Source: Allium sativum (Eukaryota > Streptophyta > Magnoliopsida > Asparagales > Amaryllidaceae). From it: a DNA stretch of 64,000 nucleotides. Under the pieces are notes generated by a model. That model was not told the DNA's origin. It searched no databases and saw nothing but the letters and a program-made list of their open reading frames with translations. Positions 11,574 through 22,574 of the stretch are shown in pieces; the first letter of the stretch is position 1, and every line of letters begins with the position of its first letter. The stretch is taken from contig CM060925.1 of assembly GCA_030737875.1 (NCBI GenBank), positions 479,135,514-479,199,513 on the forward strand. The letters run 5' to 3'. Position numbers and translations under genes: made by a program.

Positions 11574-11580
11574 TATAAAA
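11574..11580 (+). promoter_or_regulatory. TATA box of element C 5' LTR
   Basis: TATAAAA in a context identical to the other LTR copies. It is the only strong TATA box between the U3 cluster and the splice-donor match, so transcription probably starts near 11605. Confidence 0.65.
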
Positions 11581-11797
11581 GCAACCCTAGTCCTCAACCC
11601 TAAATCACACCATTTCATTCCAAGGAGCCACCATGTTGTCCATGATCGTCCTAGCCTAGCCACCATTTCTTCTCAAACTAGAAAACAAGTTAGAAGCTAC
11701 GAATCAAAACTAATTTAGAGAATTGATAGTCTTCGTCAAGGGATTGCTTTTTTAGTTTCAGAAAACAGATCCCAGAAAACAAGACTTTCTTTTGTTT

Positions 11798-13697
11798 GTA
11801 AGTCCAGTTATTATTTAGATGTGAACGATTAAAAGTTATGATTTGTAATAAAGTGAAAACTAGGGTGTTATCCCTAGTTGTAAGATAATGTGATGCTGAT
11901 TCATGTCTATTCTTGTAACGATTCTATCATATATGCTTATGAGACTATTGTGGTTTATTGGACTTATTATGTTATATGTTAAACCAATCGTGACCAATCG
12001 TGTATTATGTAAATTGGTGACTCTTTCATGTTATGTTACATGCTAGTTTTTAGGCTAAGTTATATATATGTTTAGATCCACATTCTCCTATGTTAAGATT
12101 CATGTTTATTGGATCCAAAATAAAAGTTCACATTTACATGCCTAGTTGTATTTGTGTAATTCTATATGCTTAAGATTCTTGTTTGTTGGATCCAAAATAA
12201 AGGTTCACATTCACATGCCTAGTTGGATTTGTGTAATTCTATATGCTTAAGATTCATGTTTATTGGATCCAAAATAAAAGTTTACATTTACATGCCTAGT
12301 TGGACTTGTGTAATTCTATATGCTTAATATTCATGTTAATGCAAGTTCATTGTTTTATGCCAAATTTATATGACACATGTTTAGTTAGATCCTTATTACT
12401 TTATGTTGTAGAAAGGGTACATGCTCCTTTCTTTCCCCTTTTGTATATAAGTTAGACTATGTTACGAGCCTAACATTCTGTGTGAATTTTGCGAACGTAT
12501 AACGGGGGTAACGTTGGGAGAAATCTTAAATTTCATATTATTGGCATAATTTGGCCCATAAATATATGAATGATTTGTGGCATAAAAATGGTATAATTTA
12601 TATACCTAAAATTTTGAATATGATTTAGAGGGTAAATGGGGCATGACTTGAATGACAATAATTGTGGATAATTTACATATAAATATGAAGGGTAAATATG
12701 TAAATTAAGTAAAAGACGAATATGCCTAACCCGAGGTTAGATTGAGCTATGGTGTAAGACTGCTCGGAACCGCCCGGCACATCCAGCAACCATAACAATA
12801 TAGATTTAATGTGAGAGGTTAGCGCATCAAGCCCAAAAGAACCCGATGTTAGATTGAGTTGCGGTGTAAGACTGCCCGGAACCGACCAGCACATCCAGCG
12901 ACCGCAATAATACATATCTAATATGAGTGGTTGGTGCTTTAATGAATGAATTAAAGCTAAGACATGAATGGTAGGGTTAAGATAATTAAGGCAAAACTTA
13001 ACCAATACAACATGTTAACTAAACTGAGGTGTGGGGTTAGGTTAATCTGAGAACACTTAACCATTTTAACATGTTGATTAGGAAACCCTAGTAACGGGGA
13101 CCCATTTCAGCAGTAACCCACATAGATGTATCATGGTACCTTGAACTAGGCAGGGTGGGGCACGATTACTGGGCTTATTATAAGCGGTCAAAACAACGAC
13201 GGGTGGTGCGTCTGTGTAGGTTCTGACGGAGTGCAGCCGTGCACGTACTCCGAAGTGGAAAAAGCAGGCACTGGGCATCAGTAGTTATACACCGTGCATC
13301 TTGAATTGTGTCGGGTTGCCACCATAGGATTTGATACACCCCATGGTGGGACCAGCACAGGTACTTGCAATCAAGCGGGGCCAAATGACAAAATTGGTAA
13401 ACGTATATGAGTAGGAGCCGATCGATGAAGGGGATCATTTATCTTGAACACATGGTGCTAGTTGAAACACTTGTAAGTGGGTGCAGAGAAATAGTAATGA
13501 GTGCGGTAGCATATTCAGTCTTATTATCTTTTTTCTAGGGTGTTGTACTAGTTTCAATTTATTCATATCATAATCCTTTTTCCTGTTTACATGCTAGATA
13601 ATCACTAGACTTACCAGACTCATATCTGACCCATTTTCTTTCGTCTTCTTTTCTTCCATTACCCCCCTCCCCTCCCCCCCCCCCCCCCGGTCCGCAG
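11798..13697 (+). other. Candidate leader intron, C 5' LTR (acceptor altered)
   Basis: The donor GTAAGT is at 11798-11803 and the branch-like CTGAC at about 13627. The CAG acceptor seen in the 3' LTR (21772-21774) reads CGG here; the next AG is at 13696-13697. If the intron is real, this copy would have to use the shifted acceptor or would not be spliced. Confidence 0.4.
12733..12930 (+). other. Two stem-forming modules, C 5' LTR
   Basis: Module 1 (12733-12818) has inner stem GCTATGGT/ACCATAAC (12746-12753 with 12789-12796, one mismatch). Module 2 (12845-12930) has GTTGCGGT at 12858 facing ACCGCAAT at 12901. Outer stems are TTAGA/TCTAA type. Confidence 0.55.
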
Positions 13698-14065
13698 GGA
13701 GGGAACACTTCAGCTTAGTTTGGACCATTTCCAGCTTAAAGAGAGTAGATGTATTGCTTGGATTCTCTTTCCTTGGGCTATGGCTTTGGATACTCTCTTA
13801 TTGGGGATTTATGCTGCTTTACTGTTATTTTAGTGCTTCTTTATGTTTTAATTCAAGACAGAGATTTTTTTGTAATAATTTGGAAGTTGGTTTGAGACAG
13901 TTGTTGTAATGTTTTAACTGAACCACGTACTTATGAAATAAATTTAGTCTTTCCGCTGTTTATATGTCTTTTTTGTAAATTATCTGTATCTTTTACCTAT
14001 AATGCTCCACCGTAGTTAAGGCATTCCCCTTGTGAGTGACCTTAACAGAGGTGGGGTGTTTCACT

Positions 14066-14077
14066 TGGTATCAGAGC
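14066..14077 (+). other. Primer-binding site, initiator Met-tRNA type (element C)
   Basis: TGGTATCAGAGC, two bases after the LTR end. It identifies the preceding LTR as the 5' LTR and the start of minus-strand DNA synthesis. Confidence 0.93.
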
Positions 14078-14243
14078 TGATGTTTGCCAGATCAGATAAA
14101 AAATTTTGGAATCTAATTTTCAAAAAGAAGTTTAAAGAAGCATTTTCAAGAAAAAGTGTTATTTTTAAAAGGCATAATCCCCCAAAGCCGTATGCACTAT
14201 CTTTTCTATCCTTTGTTTTGAATCTTTTCTTTTTCGTTTCAGC

Positions 14244-15229
14244 ATGTCTGGGGATCTTAACCTACCAGAGGGCGTACCGGTACCTAGCTGGTTCAGAAGG
14301 TACCTAGAGGCTAGGGAAAATGATGCAGGCCTAGCAGACATTCCTCCTCCCCCAGTTGCAACTGTCCCTCCTCTTCCTCCTCGTGCAAATGCTTTATCAA
14401 AGATATGTAGGGATTTTCGAGCCATGGGTGGAAAGAACTTTAATGGGACTAAGTCATTTGTAGAAGCAAGAAACTGGCTCAAAGAAACCGAGGACTTGTT
14501 TGTTATCTTCGAAGTGGACGATAGACAGAAGATATAGTTGGCCATGTGGTTGCTTAAAGATGAAGCCTCTTATTGGTGGGAAGTTACTAATGCTGAGAGA
14601 CCAGTTGAAACTTGGGAGGATTTCAGAATGAGGTTTGAAATGAAATTCCTCTCACAAGCTGAATGAAGCCTACAGATGGAGAAATTCTTGGCTCTCAAAC
14701 AGGGAAGTATGTCGGTCAAGGAATCGTCAACCAATTCAACCAGCTGGCTAGATTCAGACTGGAGTTAGTAAACACTCCCTGTAAGAAGGCTCTCTGTTTT
14801 GTTAAAGGGTTGGATGAACCACGGCACAACCTAGCTATGTCCCATATACCTATCGGTGCGACTTATGAGAGACTGGTGGACATGGCACTGTTACAGGAGG
14901 AAGACAAGGATGGCAAGAAAGAGGCAAAGGTGGAAGTACCTCAAGATAAGAAAGTGGAGGGATTGCAGAATAAGAAGACAGACTCAAAGAAGGGCGGGAA
15001 GAACAACAAACCCCGTGACAAGAGGAAGTGTAATTTTTGTAGCATTCCTGGACATCTGATTAAGGACTGCAGAATGAAAAAGAGTAAGACGGGTGGTTGT
15101 TTTCACTGCGGCGAGACAGGACACATGGCTAAGGACTGCCCAAAGAAAGCAAGGGCAAGGGCAGAGGATTGGATCTACTTCTGGAGGGCAGGTTCACGCT
15201 CTCATAGCACCTCCGCAAGAACGAGGTAG
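14244..15229 (+). pseudogene. gag polyprotein (element C)
   Basis: The start is the ATG at 14244 (MSGDLNLPEGVPVPSWFRRYLEA), preceded by a 165-bp leader after the PBS. The capsid core shows FRAMGGKNFNGTKS, WLKETEDLF, ASYWWEV, FLALKQGSMSVKEF and QFNQLARF. Two zinc knuckles follow, CNFCSIPGHLIKDC and CFHCGETGHMAKDC, with a Lys-rich linker before them. Breaks are a TAG at 14535-14537 (position of a Gln), a TGA at 14664-14666 (position of an Arg), and a one-base loss near 14725 that shifts the knuckles to another frame. D keeps the same start (MSGEP). Confidence 0.88.
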
Positions 15230-16843
15230 AAATATTTTTGTTGAGAGTTTAGTTTATCTTTTTGATCATCCTGTTTGTACACTCTTTGATTCTGGCGCAT
15301 CGCTCTCCTTTATATCTACTGCTTTAGTTGAATCTCTGCACCTAGACACCAGTATAGTAGAGGATCCCTTAGTTGTTTCAAATCCAATTGGGGGCTTGGC
15401 TTATTTGTCAATGATTTGTTTGGATTTGGAAATTTCTATACTAAGCGTTGGGTTTAGATGTAATGCCTATGTTTTGGGCTTCACGGGCTATGGGTTGATT
15501 TTAGGCATGGATTGGTTATCCAGTAATGGTGCCATTCTCGATTGTGAAAAGAGAGTGGTTAGACTTATGACTCGCCTCAGTAACACTCTCGAAATCTCTT
15601 GTAATCCCATACATTCTGTCTTGCTTAGCTACCTAGAATCTCTTGATGCGTCTATTGAAAACTTGCAGTCTGTTAGAGTAGTCCATGAATACTCAGATGT
15701 ATTTGAACAGGTGAAGGGGTTACCTCCGAAGTGGGAGATAGACTTCCTCATATACCTTATTGATAATGCAAAACTCGTAGCTCTACCCGTTAGACACATG
15801 GCTCCAAGGAAGAGGAAAGAGCTCAACAAGCAAGTTAAGGAGCTGCTCGAAAAAGGGTTCATAAGGCGGAGTATTTCTGAATGGGGTGCTCCAGCAGTAT
15901 TCGCAACCAAAGCGGATGGTTCACATCGCCTATGTGTTGATTATAGGGAGCTAAACAAGCCGACCAAGAAAAATAGGCACCCACTTCCAAGAATAGACGA
16001 CCTGTTTGATCTACTTGTAGTTGCATCGGTTTTCTCCCAACTAGACCTGGCTACCGGGTTTCATCAGCTAAGAGTGGCTGAAGATAGCATTAATAAGACC
16101 GCGTTCAGAACCCCGGATGGTTTCTTCGAATGGCTTGTCATGCCTTTCGGCTTGACAACGCACCCGCTTATTTTATTGACTTGATGAGTAGGATGTTTAG
16201 AGAGTTCCTTAATAAGTTTGTGGTGGTCTTCGTAGACGACATTCTGATTTTCTCGAAGAATGAAGAAGAGCATGCTTTGCATTTAAGGCAAGTCATGGAT
16301 ACTCTTCGTGCACATCAGCTGAAAGCCAAATTCTCCAAATGCCATTTCTGGAGAGAAGGAGTAAGATTTCTTGGACATGTGGTGTCCAAAGAGAGGATAG
16401 TTGTGGACCCCGCAAAAGTAGTTGCGGTGCAAGATTGGAAGGTTCCATGGAATGCAACTGAAGTCCGAAGCTTTCTCGGGCTAGCGGGCTTTTACCGAAA
16501 GTTCATGAAAGACTTTACGAAAATCTCAGCCCCACTCACAAGATTGACAAAGAAGAACCTAACTTTCGTTTGGGATTTGGATTGCGATATTGCTTTCCAA
16601 AGCTTTAAAAGGGCTCTAACAACAATACCAGTTCTGACATTGCCTGATGGGAGCAAAATGTTTACCGTATACACAGATGCATGTGGTACAGGATTAGGCG
16701 CTGTCTTGATGCAAGAAGGCAAGGTAGTTTGTTATGGGGGAAGGCAATTTAAGGTACATGAGAAGAACTACCCAACTCATGATTTGGAGCTATCTGCCAT
16801 TGTTTTCGCTCTTAAGTCATGGCGTCATTATCTGCTAGGATAA
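15093..16843 (+). pseudogene. Protease, reverse transcriptase and RNase H (element C)
   Basis: From about 15160 the frame reads GSTSGGQVHALIAPP, then the retropepsin active site LFDSGASLSFIS, VVSNPIGG and GYGLILGMDWL. The RT follows after [37 protein letters not shown], then a one-base loss near 16160 in GLTNAP moves the frame. It continues with [37 protein letters not shown], and RNase [18 protein letters not shown] with [26 protein letters not shown] at 16841 replaces the Glu of GEKFEL. Catalytic residues of all three domains are present. Confidence 0.9.
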
Positions 16844-16852
16844 AGGTTTGAA

Positions 16853-18004
16853 TTGTTTACTGACCATAAATCGTTAAAGTACCTTTTCTCACAGAAAGAT
16901 CTTAACTTAAGACAACAAAGGTGGATGGAATTTCTGGCCTCATATGATTTTGAGATTTTCTATACCCTTGGCAAGGGCAATGTAGTAGCAGACGCCTTGA
17001 GTAGAAAGAGGCTGACCTTAAGTCCTCTCTTTATAGAAAGGCAAAGCTTGGAGTACATAGCAAACTTTGACTTTAGACCCTCCTCTGAATTTATACCTGG
17101 TTTGTTAGCATCGCTAGAGGTGCAGCCTACTCTTTTGGACTCAATAGGAACCGCGCAACGAGAAGACCATCAGCTAGTTGATATGATGGATAAGCTAATT
17201 AGGGGTGAGACTTCTAGCCACCCCAATAGATACTCCATCGATGATAAGGGTTGGTTGAGACGGGATGGAAGACTATGCATCCCACAAGCAAGGGATTTGG
17301 TGAAGACGGTTCTCGAATAAGCACACCATTCTAAGCTGACCATACACCCAGGTGGAGACAAGATGTATAAAGACCTAAAAAGGGTTTTCTTTTGGAATGG
17401 CATGAAGAGGGATGCAGCTGAGTTCGTTGCTAAGTGCTTGATATGCCAGCAAGTCAAGGCGGAGCAGAAGAAGCCTAGTGGTCTGCTTCATCCTCTAGAG
17501 GTCCCACAGTGGAAATGGGATAGTATTTTGATGGACTTTGTTGATGGATTACCTAGGTCAAGAAGGGGCAATACCAGTATTTGGGTAATAGTGGATAGGC
17601 TCACTAAAAGCGCTCACTTTATACCTATTAAGAGTAGAAGGACTGGCTCGTCCTTAGCATCCATTTATCTTAAAGAGATAGTTCGACTCCATGGGATACC
17701 CTCCAGCATAGTGAGTGATCGAGATCCTATCTTTACGAGCGAGTTTTGGAAGAGTTTGCAGGAGGCTGTAGGCATACAACTATGCTTAAGCACGGCCTAT
17801 CACTCCCAAACTGATGGTCGGACGGAAAGGGTGAACAAATTATTAGAAGAGCTCTTGAGATTACGCATTCTTGACTTTGGAGGAACATGGGAGGATCATC
17901 TTCCTTTGGTGGAATTCCCTTACAACAATAGCTACCAAGCCACCATAGGCATGGCACACTTCGAGGCTTTATATGGAAGATCATGCCGATCACCAACTTG
18001 TTAG
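16853..18004 (+). pseudogene. RNase H tail and integrase core (element C)
   Basis: Begins [26 protein letters not shown] and [15 protein letters not shown]. The integrase zinc finger [15 protein letters not shown]...CLICQQVK is interrupted just before by a TAA at 17318 (Glu position). The catalytic triad is visible as [23 protein letters not shown], and HSQTDGRTERVN with its Glu. The frame then runs to SCRSPTC and a TAG at 18002 that replaces the Trp found in B. Confidence 0.9.
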
Positions 18005-18600
18005 TGGGAGTCTATAGGCAAGCTTGTACTCGGGCCAGACATGATTAGAGAAACTTCAGAGAAGGTGGACTTGATAAGAAGACGGATGAAGACTACACAA
18101 GATAGACAGAAGTCCTACGCAGACAAAAGAATGACCGACCTTGAGTTTGAGGTTGGAGATAGGGTGTTCCTTAAAGTATCTCCTTTGAGGAATGTCATTC
18201 GCTTTGGGTCCGTAGGAAAATTGGCACCAAGATTTGTAGGACCATTTCCTATCATTGAAAGGATTGGGACAATGGCTTACAGAGTAGAGCTACCCGAAAG
18301 ACTGGCTGGAGTTCATAATGTTTTTTATGTTTCTCAACTACGAAAGTTCTTACATGAGTCTGCGGAAGTTGTGGAGCCAAGTATACTAGAGGAAGTAGAA
18401 GTGGAACGAGAAGTGACTGTGAGAAGAGTTCCAACTCGTATATTGGGTACGAAAGTCAAAAAGCTACGCAACCGTGAAGTCAAGCTTGTTAAAGTTCAAT
18501 GGAGTGACGCTGAGGAAGACGCGACTTAGGAAACTGAGAGAAAAATACGCGTAGCCTACCCTTTTCTTTTTGAGGGTACCACCTTGATCTCTTTTTCCAT
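18005..18600 (+). pseudogene. Integrase C-terminus and chromodomain-like tail (element C)
   Basis: [21 protein letters not shown]...SYADKR and [17 protein letters not shown] are the GPY/F-type C-terminal domain. They are followed by [22 protein letters not shown] and a TAG at 18527 in place of Trp (DATW in B). Such chromodomain-like tails direct chromovirus integrases toward marked chromatin. The tail ends at YPFLFEGTTL. Confidence 0.85.
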
Positions 18601-19149
18601 AAGTTTATACATGCTTATATCTATCTTTTTAAGTATATCTCCTCGGCCCTATTCTTTATCCTTAGGTAGAAACCAATGGATGCAAACATGTATTTGAAAC
18701 ATGTTATGATTGATGGTTGCAAGTGGTTGTTAGTGGTTGCTCATGGATGCATATACACACACATTAGGTGTTAGATTTGCTTAGTCACTTTCATATTGCA
18801 TATGCATATATGTATTTGTATATGGATTTAAACTTGGAATGTTATCGTATGGACTTCGCATTTGTATGGATGATTGTGCACTCATGTAGAAAGTATGATT
18901 AGGAATAATTGCATGCATAATGGACTCATGGCACTGACATAATTTGCATTAAGGAGGTCAACTGAATCAGTAGACCACCTGATTTTGCATTAGATAAGGA
19001 CATGTACACACACTATGTATACAAACATGAAAGCATTAGAAATCTTTTAAGGACAGTGGATGCCAGTGTTTGATGGTTAAGTAGATAGATGATTGGATGG
19101 TAGGATATACATTCTTCATGACTTGAAGATTTCGGGGACGAAATCCTTT
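18601..19149 (+). other. 3' untranslated internal region of element C
   Basis: Non-coding. GTTGCAAGTGGTTG-type near-repeats and CACACA-containing stretches occur between pol and the polypurine tract. The same stretch is found in B (22149-22574) and D (30241-30811), so it belongs to the family. Confidence 0.75.
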
Positions 19150-19162
19150 AAGGAGGGGAGAA
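19150..19162 (+). other. Polypurine tract of element C
   Basis: AAGGAGGGGAGAA immediately before the 3' LTR, in the usual Tekay context GGGGACGAAATCCTTTAAGG. It primes plus-strand DNA synthesis. Confidence 0.85.
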
Positions 19163-19907
19163 TGTAACACCCTGTATTTCTATGTTTATTAAAGTAACGA
19201 ATTATAGAACACTAAATTGTAAATTGAGAATTAAGGGAAACGGGTTATGCCATTGCATTCGTCTCAGAATTCTACTTGAGATAGAGTCCGAGTTTCGTGA
19301 ATCGGACTCCATATGAAGTAGTTATGGAGTCCAGAAGATTTCATGTTTAAACAGAAAATTATATAATTAAATAATTTAATAATCAAATCAGTTCAAAATT
19401 CTAAAATCACGTGGCTCAGCTGGGCAGGAAAAATCACGCCCATAAGGGTCGACTCCCCCAAGGGGGGTCTACATAGGTGTCGAGCCCCTAAGAGGGGTGT
19501 TGACTGGGGTGTCGACCCCTCCCTATAGGGGTCGACCCCCTCGCCTAGATCCAAACAGTGACGATTTTCTGACTTGTTGCCGAGTCACTAGGGAATAGGT
19601 GGCAATTTCTGGATATCTTTATCTAGTCTGGATGGTTATGATCGCTCCTAGGATGATCTAACGGCTCACATAAGTTTAAACTTCTATAAAAGCAACCCTA
19701 GTCCTCAAACCTAAATCACACCATTTCATTCCAAGGAGCCACCATGCTATCCATGATCGTCCGAGCCTAGCCACCATTTCTTCTCAAACTAGAAAGCAAG
19801 TTAGAAGCTATGAATCAAAACTAATTTAGAGAATTGATAGTCTTCGTCAAGGGATTGCTTTTCAGTTTCAGAAAACAGATCCTAGAAAACAAGACTTTCT
19901 TTTGTTT

Positions 19908-21774
19908 GTAAGTCCTGTTATTATTAAGATGTGAACGATTAAAAGTTATGATTTGTAATAAAGTGAAAACTAAGGTGTTATGCCTAGTTGTAAGATAATG
20001 GTGATGCTGATTCATGTCTATTCTTGTAACGATTCTATCATATATGCTTATGAGACTATTGTGGTTTATTGGACTTATTATGTTATATGTTAAACCAATC
20101 ATGTATTATGTAAATTGGTGACTCTTTCATGTTATGTTACATGCAAGTTTTTAGGCTAGGTTATATATATGTTTAGATCCACATTCTTCCATGTTAAGAT
20201 TCATGTTTATTGGATCCGAAATAAAAGTTCACATTGGCATGTGTAGTTGGATTTGTGTAATTCTATATGCTTAAGATTCATGTTTATTGGATCCAAAATA
20301 AAAGTTCACATTCACATGCCAAGTTGGATTTGTGTAATTCTATATGCTTAAGATTCATGTTTATTGGATCCAAAATAAAAGTTTACATTTACATGCCTAG
20401 TTGGACTTGTGTAATTCTATATGCCTAAGATTCATGTTAATGCAAGTTCATTGTTTTATGCCAAATTTATATGACACATGTTTAGTTAGATCCTTATTAC
20501 TTTATGTTGTAGAAATGGTACATGCTCCTTTCTTTCCCCTTTTGTATATAAGTTAGGCGAAGTTACGAGCCTAACATTCTATGTGAATTTTGTGAACGTA
20601 TAACGGGGGTATCGTTGGGAGAAATCTTAAATTTCATATTATTTGCATAATTTGGCCCACAAATATATGAATGATTTGTGGCATAAAAATGGTATAATTT
20701 ATATACCTAAAATTTTGAATATGATTTTGAGGGTAAATGGGGCATGACTTGAATGGAAATAATTGTGGATAATTTACATATAAATATGAAGGGTAAGTAA
20801 GTAAATTAAGTAAAAGACGAATATGCCTAACCCGAGGTTAGATTGAGTTACGGTGTATGATTGCCCGGAACCGCCCGGCACATCTAGCAACCGTAACAAT
20901 ATAGATCTAATGTGAGAGGTTAGCGCATCAAGCCCAAAAGAACCCTAGGTTAGATTGAGTTGCGGTGTAAGACTGGCTGGAACCGACCGGCACATCCAGC
21001 AACCGCAACAATACATATCTAATGTGAGTGGTTGGTGCTTTAATGAATGAATTAAAGCTAAGACAGGAATGGTAGGGTTAAGTTAATTACGGCAACACTT
21101 AACCAATACAACATGTTAAATAAACTGAGGGGTGGGGTTAGGTTAATTTGAGAACACTTAACCATTTTAACATGTTGATTAGGAAACCCTAGTAATGGGG
21201 ACCCATTTCAGCAGTAACCCACATAGATGTATCATGGTACTCTGAACTAGGCAGGGTGGGGCACGATTACTGGGCTGATTATAAGCGGCCAAAACAACGG
21301 TGGGTGGTGCGTCAGTGTAGGTTCCGACGGAGTGCGGACGTGCACGTACTCCGGAGTGGAAAAAGCAAGCACTAGGCATCAGTAGTTATACACTATGCAT
21401 CTTGAATTGTGTCGGGTTGCCACCATAGGATTTGATACACCTCATGGTGGGACCAGCACAGGTATCTACAATCAAGCGGGGCCGAATGACACAAGTGGTA
21501 AATGTATACGAGTAGGAGCCGATCGATGAAGGGGATCATTTATCTTGAACACATGGTGCTAGTTGAAACACTTGTAAGTGGGTGCAGAGAAATAGTAATG
21601 AGTGCGATAGCATATTCAATCTTATTATCTTATTTCTAGGGTGTTGTCCTAGATTCAGTTTATTCATGTCATAATCCTTTTTCCTGTTTACACGCTAAAT
21701 AATCACTGGACTTACCAGACTCATGTCTGACCCATTTTCTTTCGTCTTCTTTTTTTCGATCCCCTCTCCCCCAG
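19908..21774 (+). other. Candidate leader intron, C 3' LTR (1867 bp)
   Basis: The donor is GTAAGT at 19908-19913. The branch-like site CTGAC is at 21727-21731, followed by a 35-nt pyrimidine-rich run and CAG, with AG at 21773-21774, 43 nt from the branch site. All spacings fit a plant U2-type intron. It is the cleanest copy in the window. Confidence 0.5.
20834..21031 (+). other. Two stem-forming modules, C 3' LTR
   Basis: Module 1 (20834-20919) pairs GTTACGGT (20847-20854) with ACCGTAAC (20890-20897). Module 2 (20946-21031) pairs GTTGCGGT (20959-20966) with ACCGCAAC (21002-21009). Both inner stems are perfect although their sequences differ at one paired position. Outer stems are TTAGAT/ATCTAA. 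Confidence 0.6.
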
Positions 21775-22148
21775 GTCCGCAGGGATGGAACACTTCATCT
21801 TAATTTGGACCATTTCCAGCTTGAAGAGAGTAGATGTATTGCTTGGATTCTCTTTCCTTGGGCTATGGCTTTGGATACTCTCTTATTGGGGGCTTATGCT
21901 TCTTTACTGTTATTTTAATGCTTCTTTATGTTTTAATTCAAGACAGAGATATTGTTGTAATAATTTGGAAGTTGGTTTGAGACAGTTGTTGTAATGTTTT
22001 AACTGAACCACGTACTTATGAAATAAATTTAGTCTTTCCGCTGTTTATATGTCTGTCTTGTAAATTATCTGTGTCTTTTACCTATAATGCTCTACCGAAG
22101 TTAAGGCAATCTCATTGTGAGTGACCTTAACGGAGGTGGGGTGTTTCA

Positions 22149-22574
22149 CCAATGAATGTAAACATGTATTTGAAACATATTATGATTGATGGTTGCAAGT
22201 GGTTGCTAGTGGTTGCTCGTGGATGCATATACACACACATTAGGTAATAGATCGGCTCAGTCACTTTCATATTGCATCTGCATGTATGTGTTTGTATATG
22301 GATTGAAACTTGATGTGTTATCATATGGATGTTGCATTTATATGAATAATTGTGCACTCATGTAGAAGTTATAAAGTACAATTATAAATAATTGCATACA
22401 TGATGGACGCATGGCACTGACATAATTCGCATTAAGGAGGTCAACTGAATCAGTAGACCGCCTGATTTTGCATTAGATAAGGACATATACACACACTATG
22501 CCTATGATCATGAAAGCATTAGAAATATTTTTTTAGGAATATGGATGCCTGTGATTGATGGTTGAGTAGATGAA
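22149..22574 (+). mobile_element. Element B, 3' internal region (resumed after C)
   Basis: Starts with the second CCAAT copy and matches the 3' internal region of C from about 18670. It stops at GATGAATG, where the LTR follows directly. About 60 bp including the polypurine tract, present in C and D, is missing, with a GAATG microhomology at the junction. Confidence 0.8.

Larger units (their letters stand above)
11081..14063 (+). repeat. 5' LTR of element C (2983 bp)
   Basis: Begins TGTAACAACC and ends GGGGTGTTTCA, directly before the PBS. Along its length lie a GTCGACC cluster (about 11361-11430), TATAAAA at 11574-11580, GTAAGT at 11798, 77-bp repeats, two stem modules (12733-12930), a block strongly conserved across families (13085-13193), a CTGAC-pyrimidine tract (13627-13689) and AATAAA near 13938. 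A C homopolymer at about 13675-13688 has altered the CAG acceptor to CGG. Confidence 0.93.
11081..22148 (+). mobile_element. Element C: complete Ty3/Gypsy Tekay-like retrotransposon (11.07 kb)
   Basis: All structural parts are visible: 5' LTR 11081-14063, PBS 14066-14077, gag, protease, RT, RNase H, integrase with chromodomain-like tail, a polypurine tract at 19150-19162, and 3' LTR 19163-22148. The CCAAT target duplication flanks it. Over the first 300 bp the LTRs differ at roughly 10 percent of sites by eye, so the insertion is not recent. No reading frame is intact; gag and pol carry several stops and frameshifts. Confidence 0.93.
19163..22148 (+). repeat. 3' LTR of element C (2986 bp)
   Basis: TGTAACACCCTG...GGGGTGTTTCA. 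It contains the GTCGACC cluster (19448-19545, longer than in the 5' copy), TATAAAA at 19685-19691, donor GTAAGT at 19908, stem modules at 20834-21031, branch-like CTGAC at 21727, pyrimidine tract and CAG at 21772-21774. It is followed directly by CCAAT and the continuation of B. Confidence 0.93.

Noticed and set aside
10325..13438. Recurring minus-strand frames of about 66-110 codons in the LTRs of B, C and their duplicates
   Set aside because: They are antisense to the stem modules and conserved block. They recur because the LTR is repeated, and the conservation is better explained by nucleotide structure, since stem positions change in pairs regardless of codon position.
8746..14063. Two separate LTRs of two tandem elements
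   Set aside because: The first lacks the LTR end and PBS, and the 44 bp before each copy is the same B sequence, so a local duplication explains it better.
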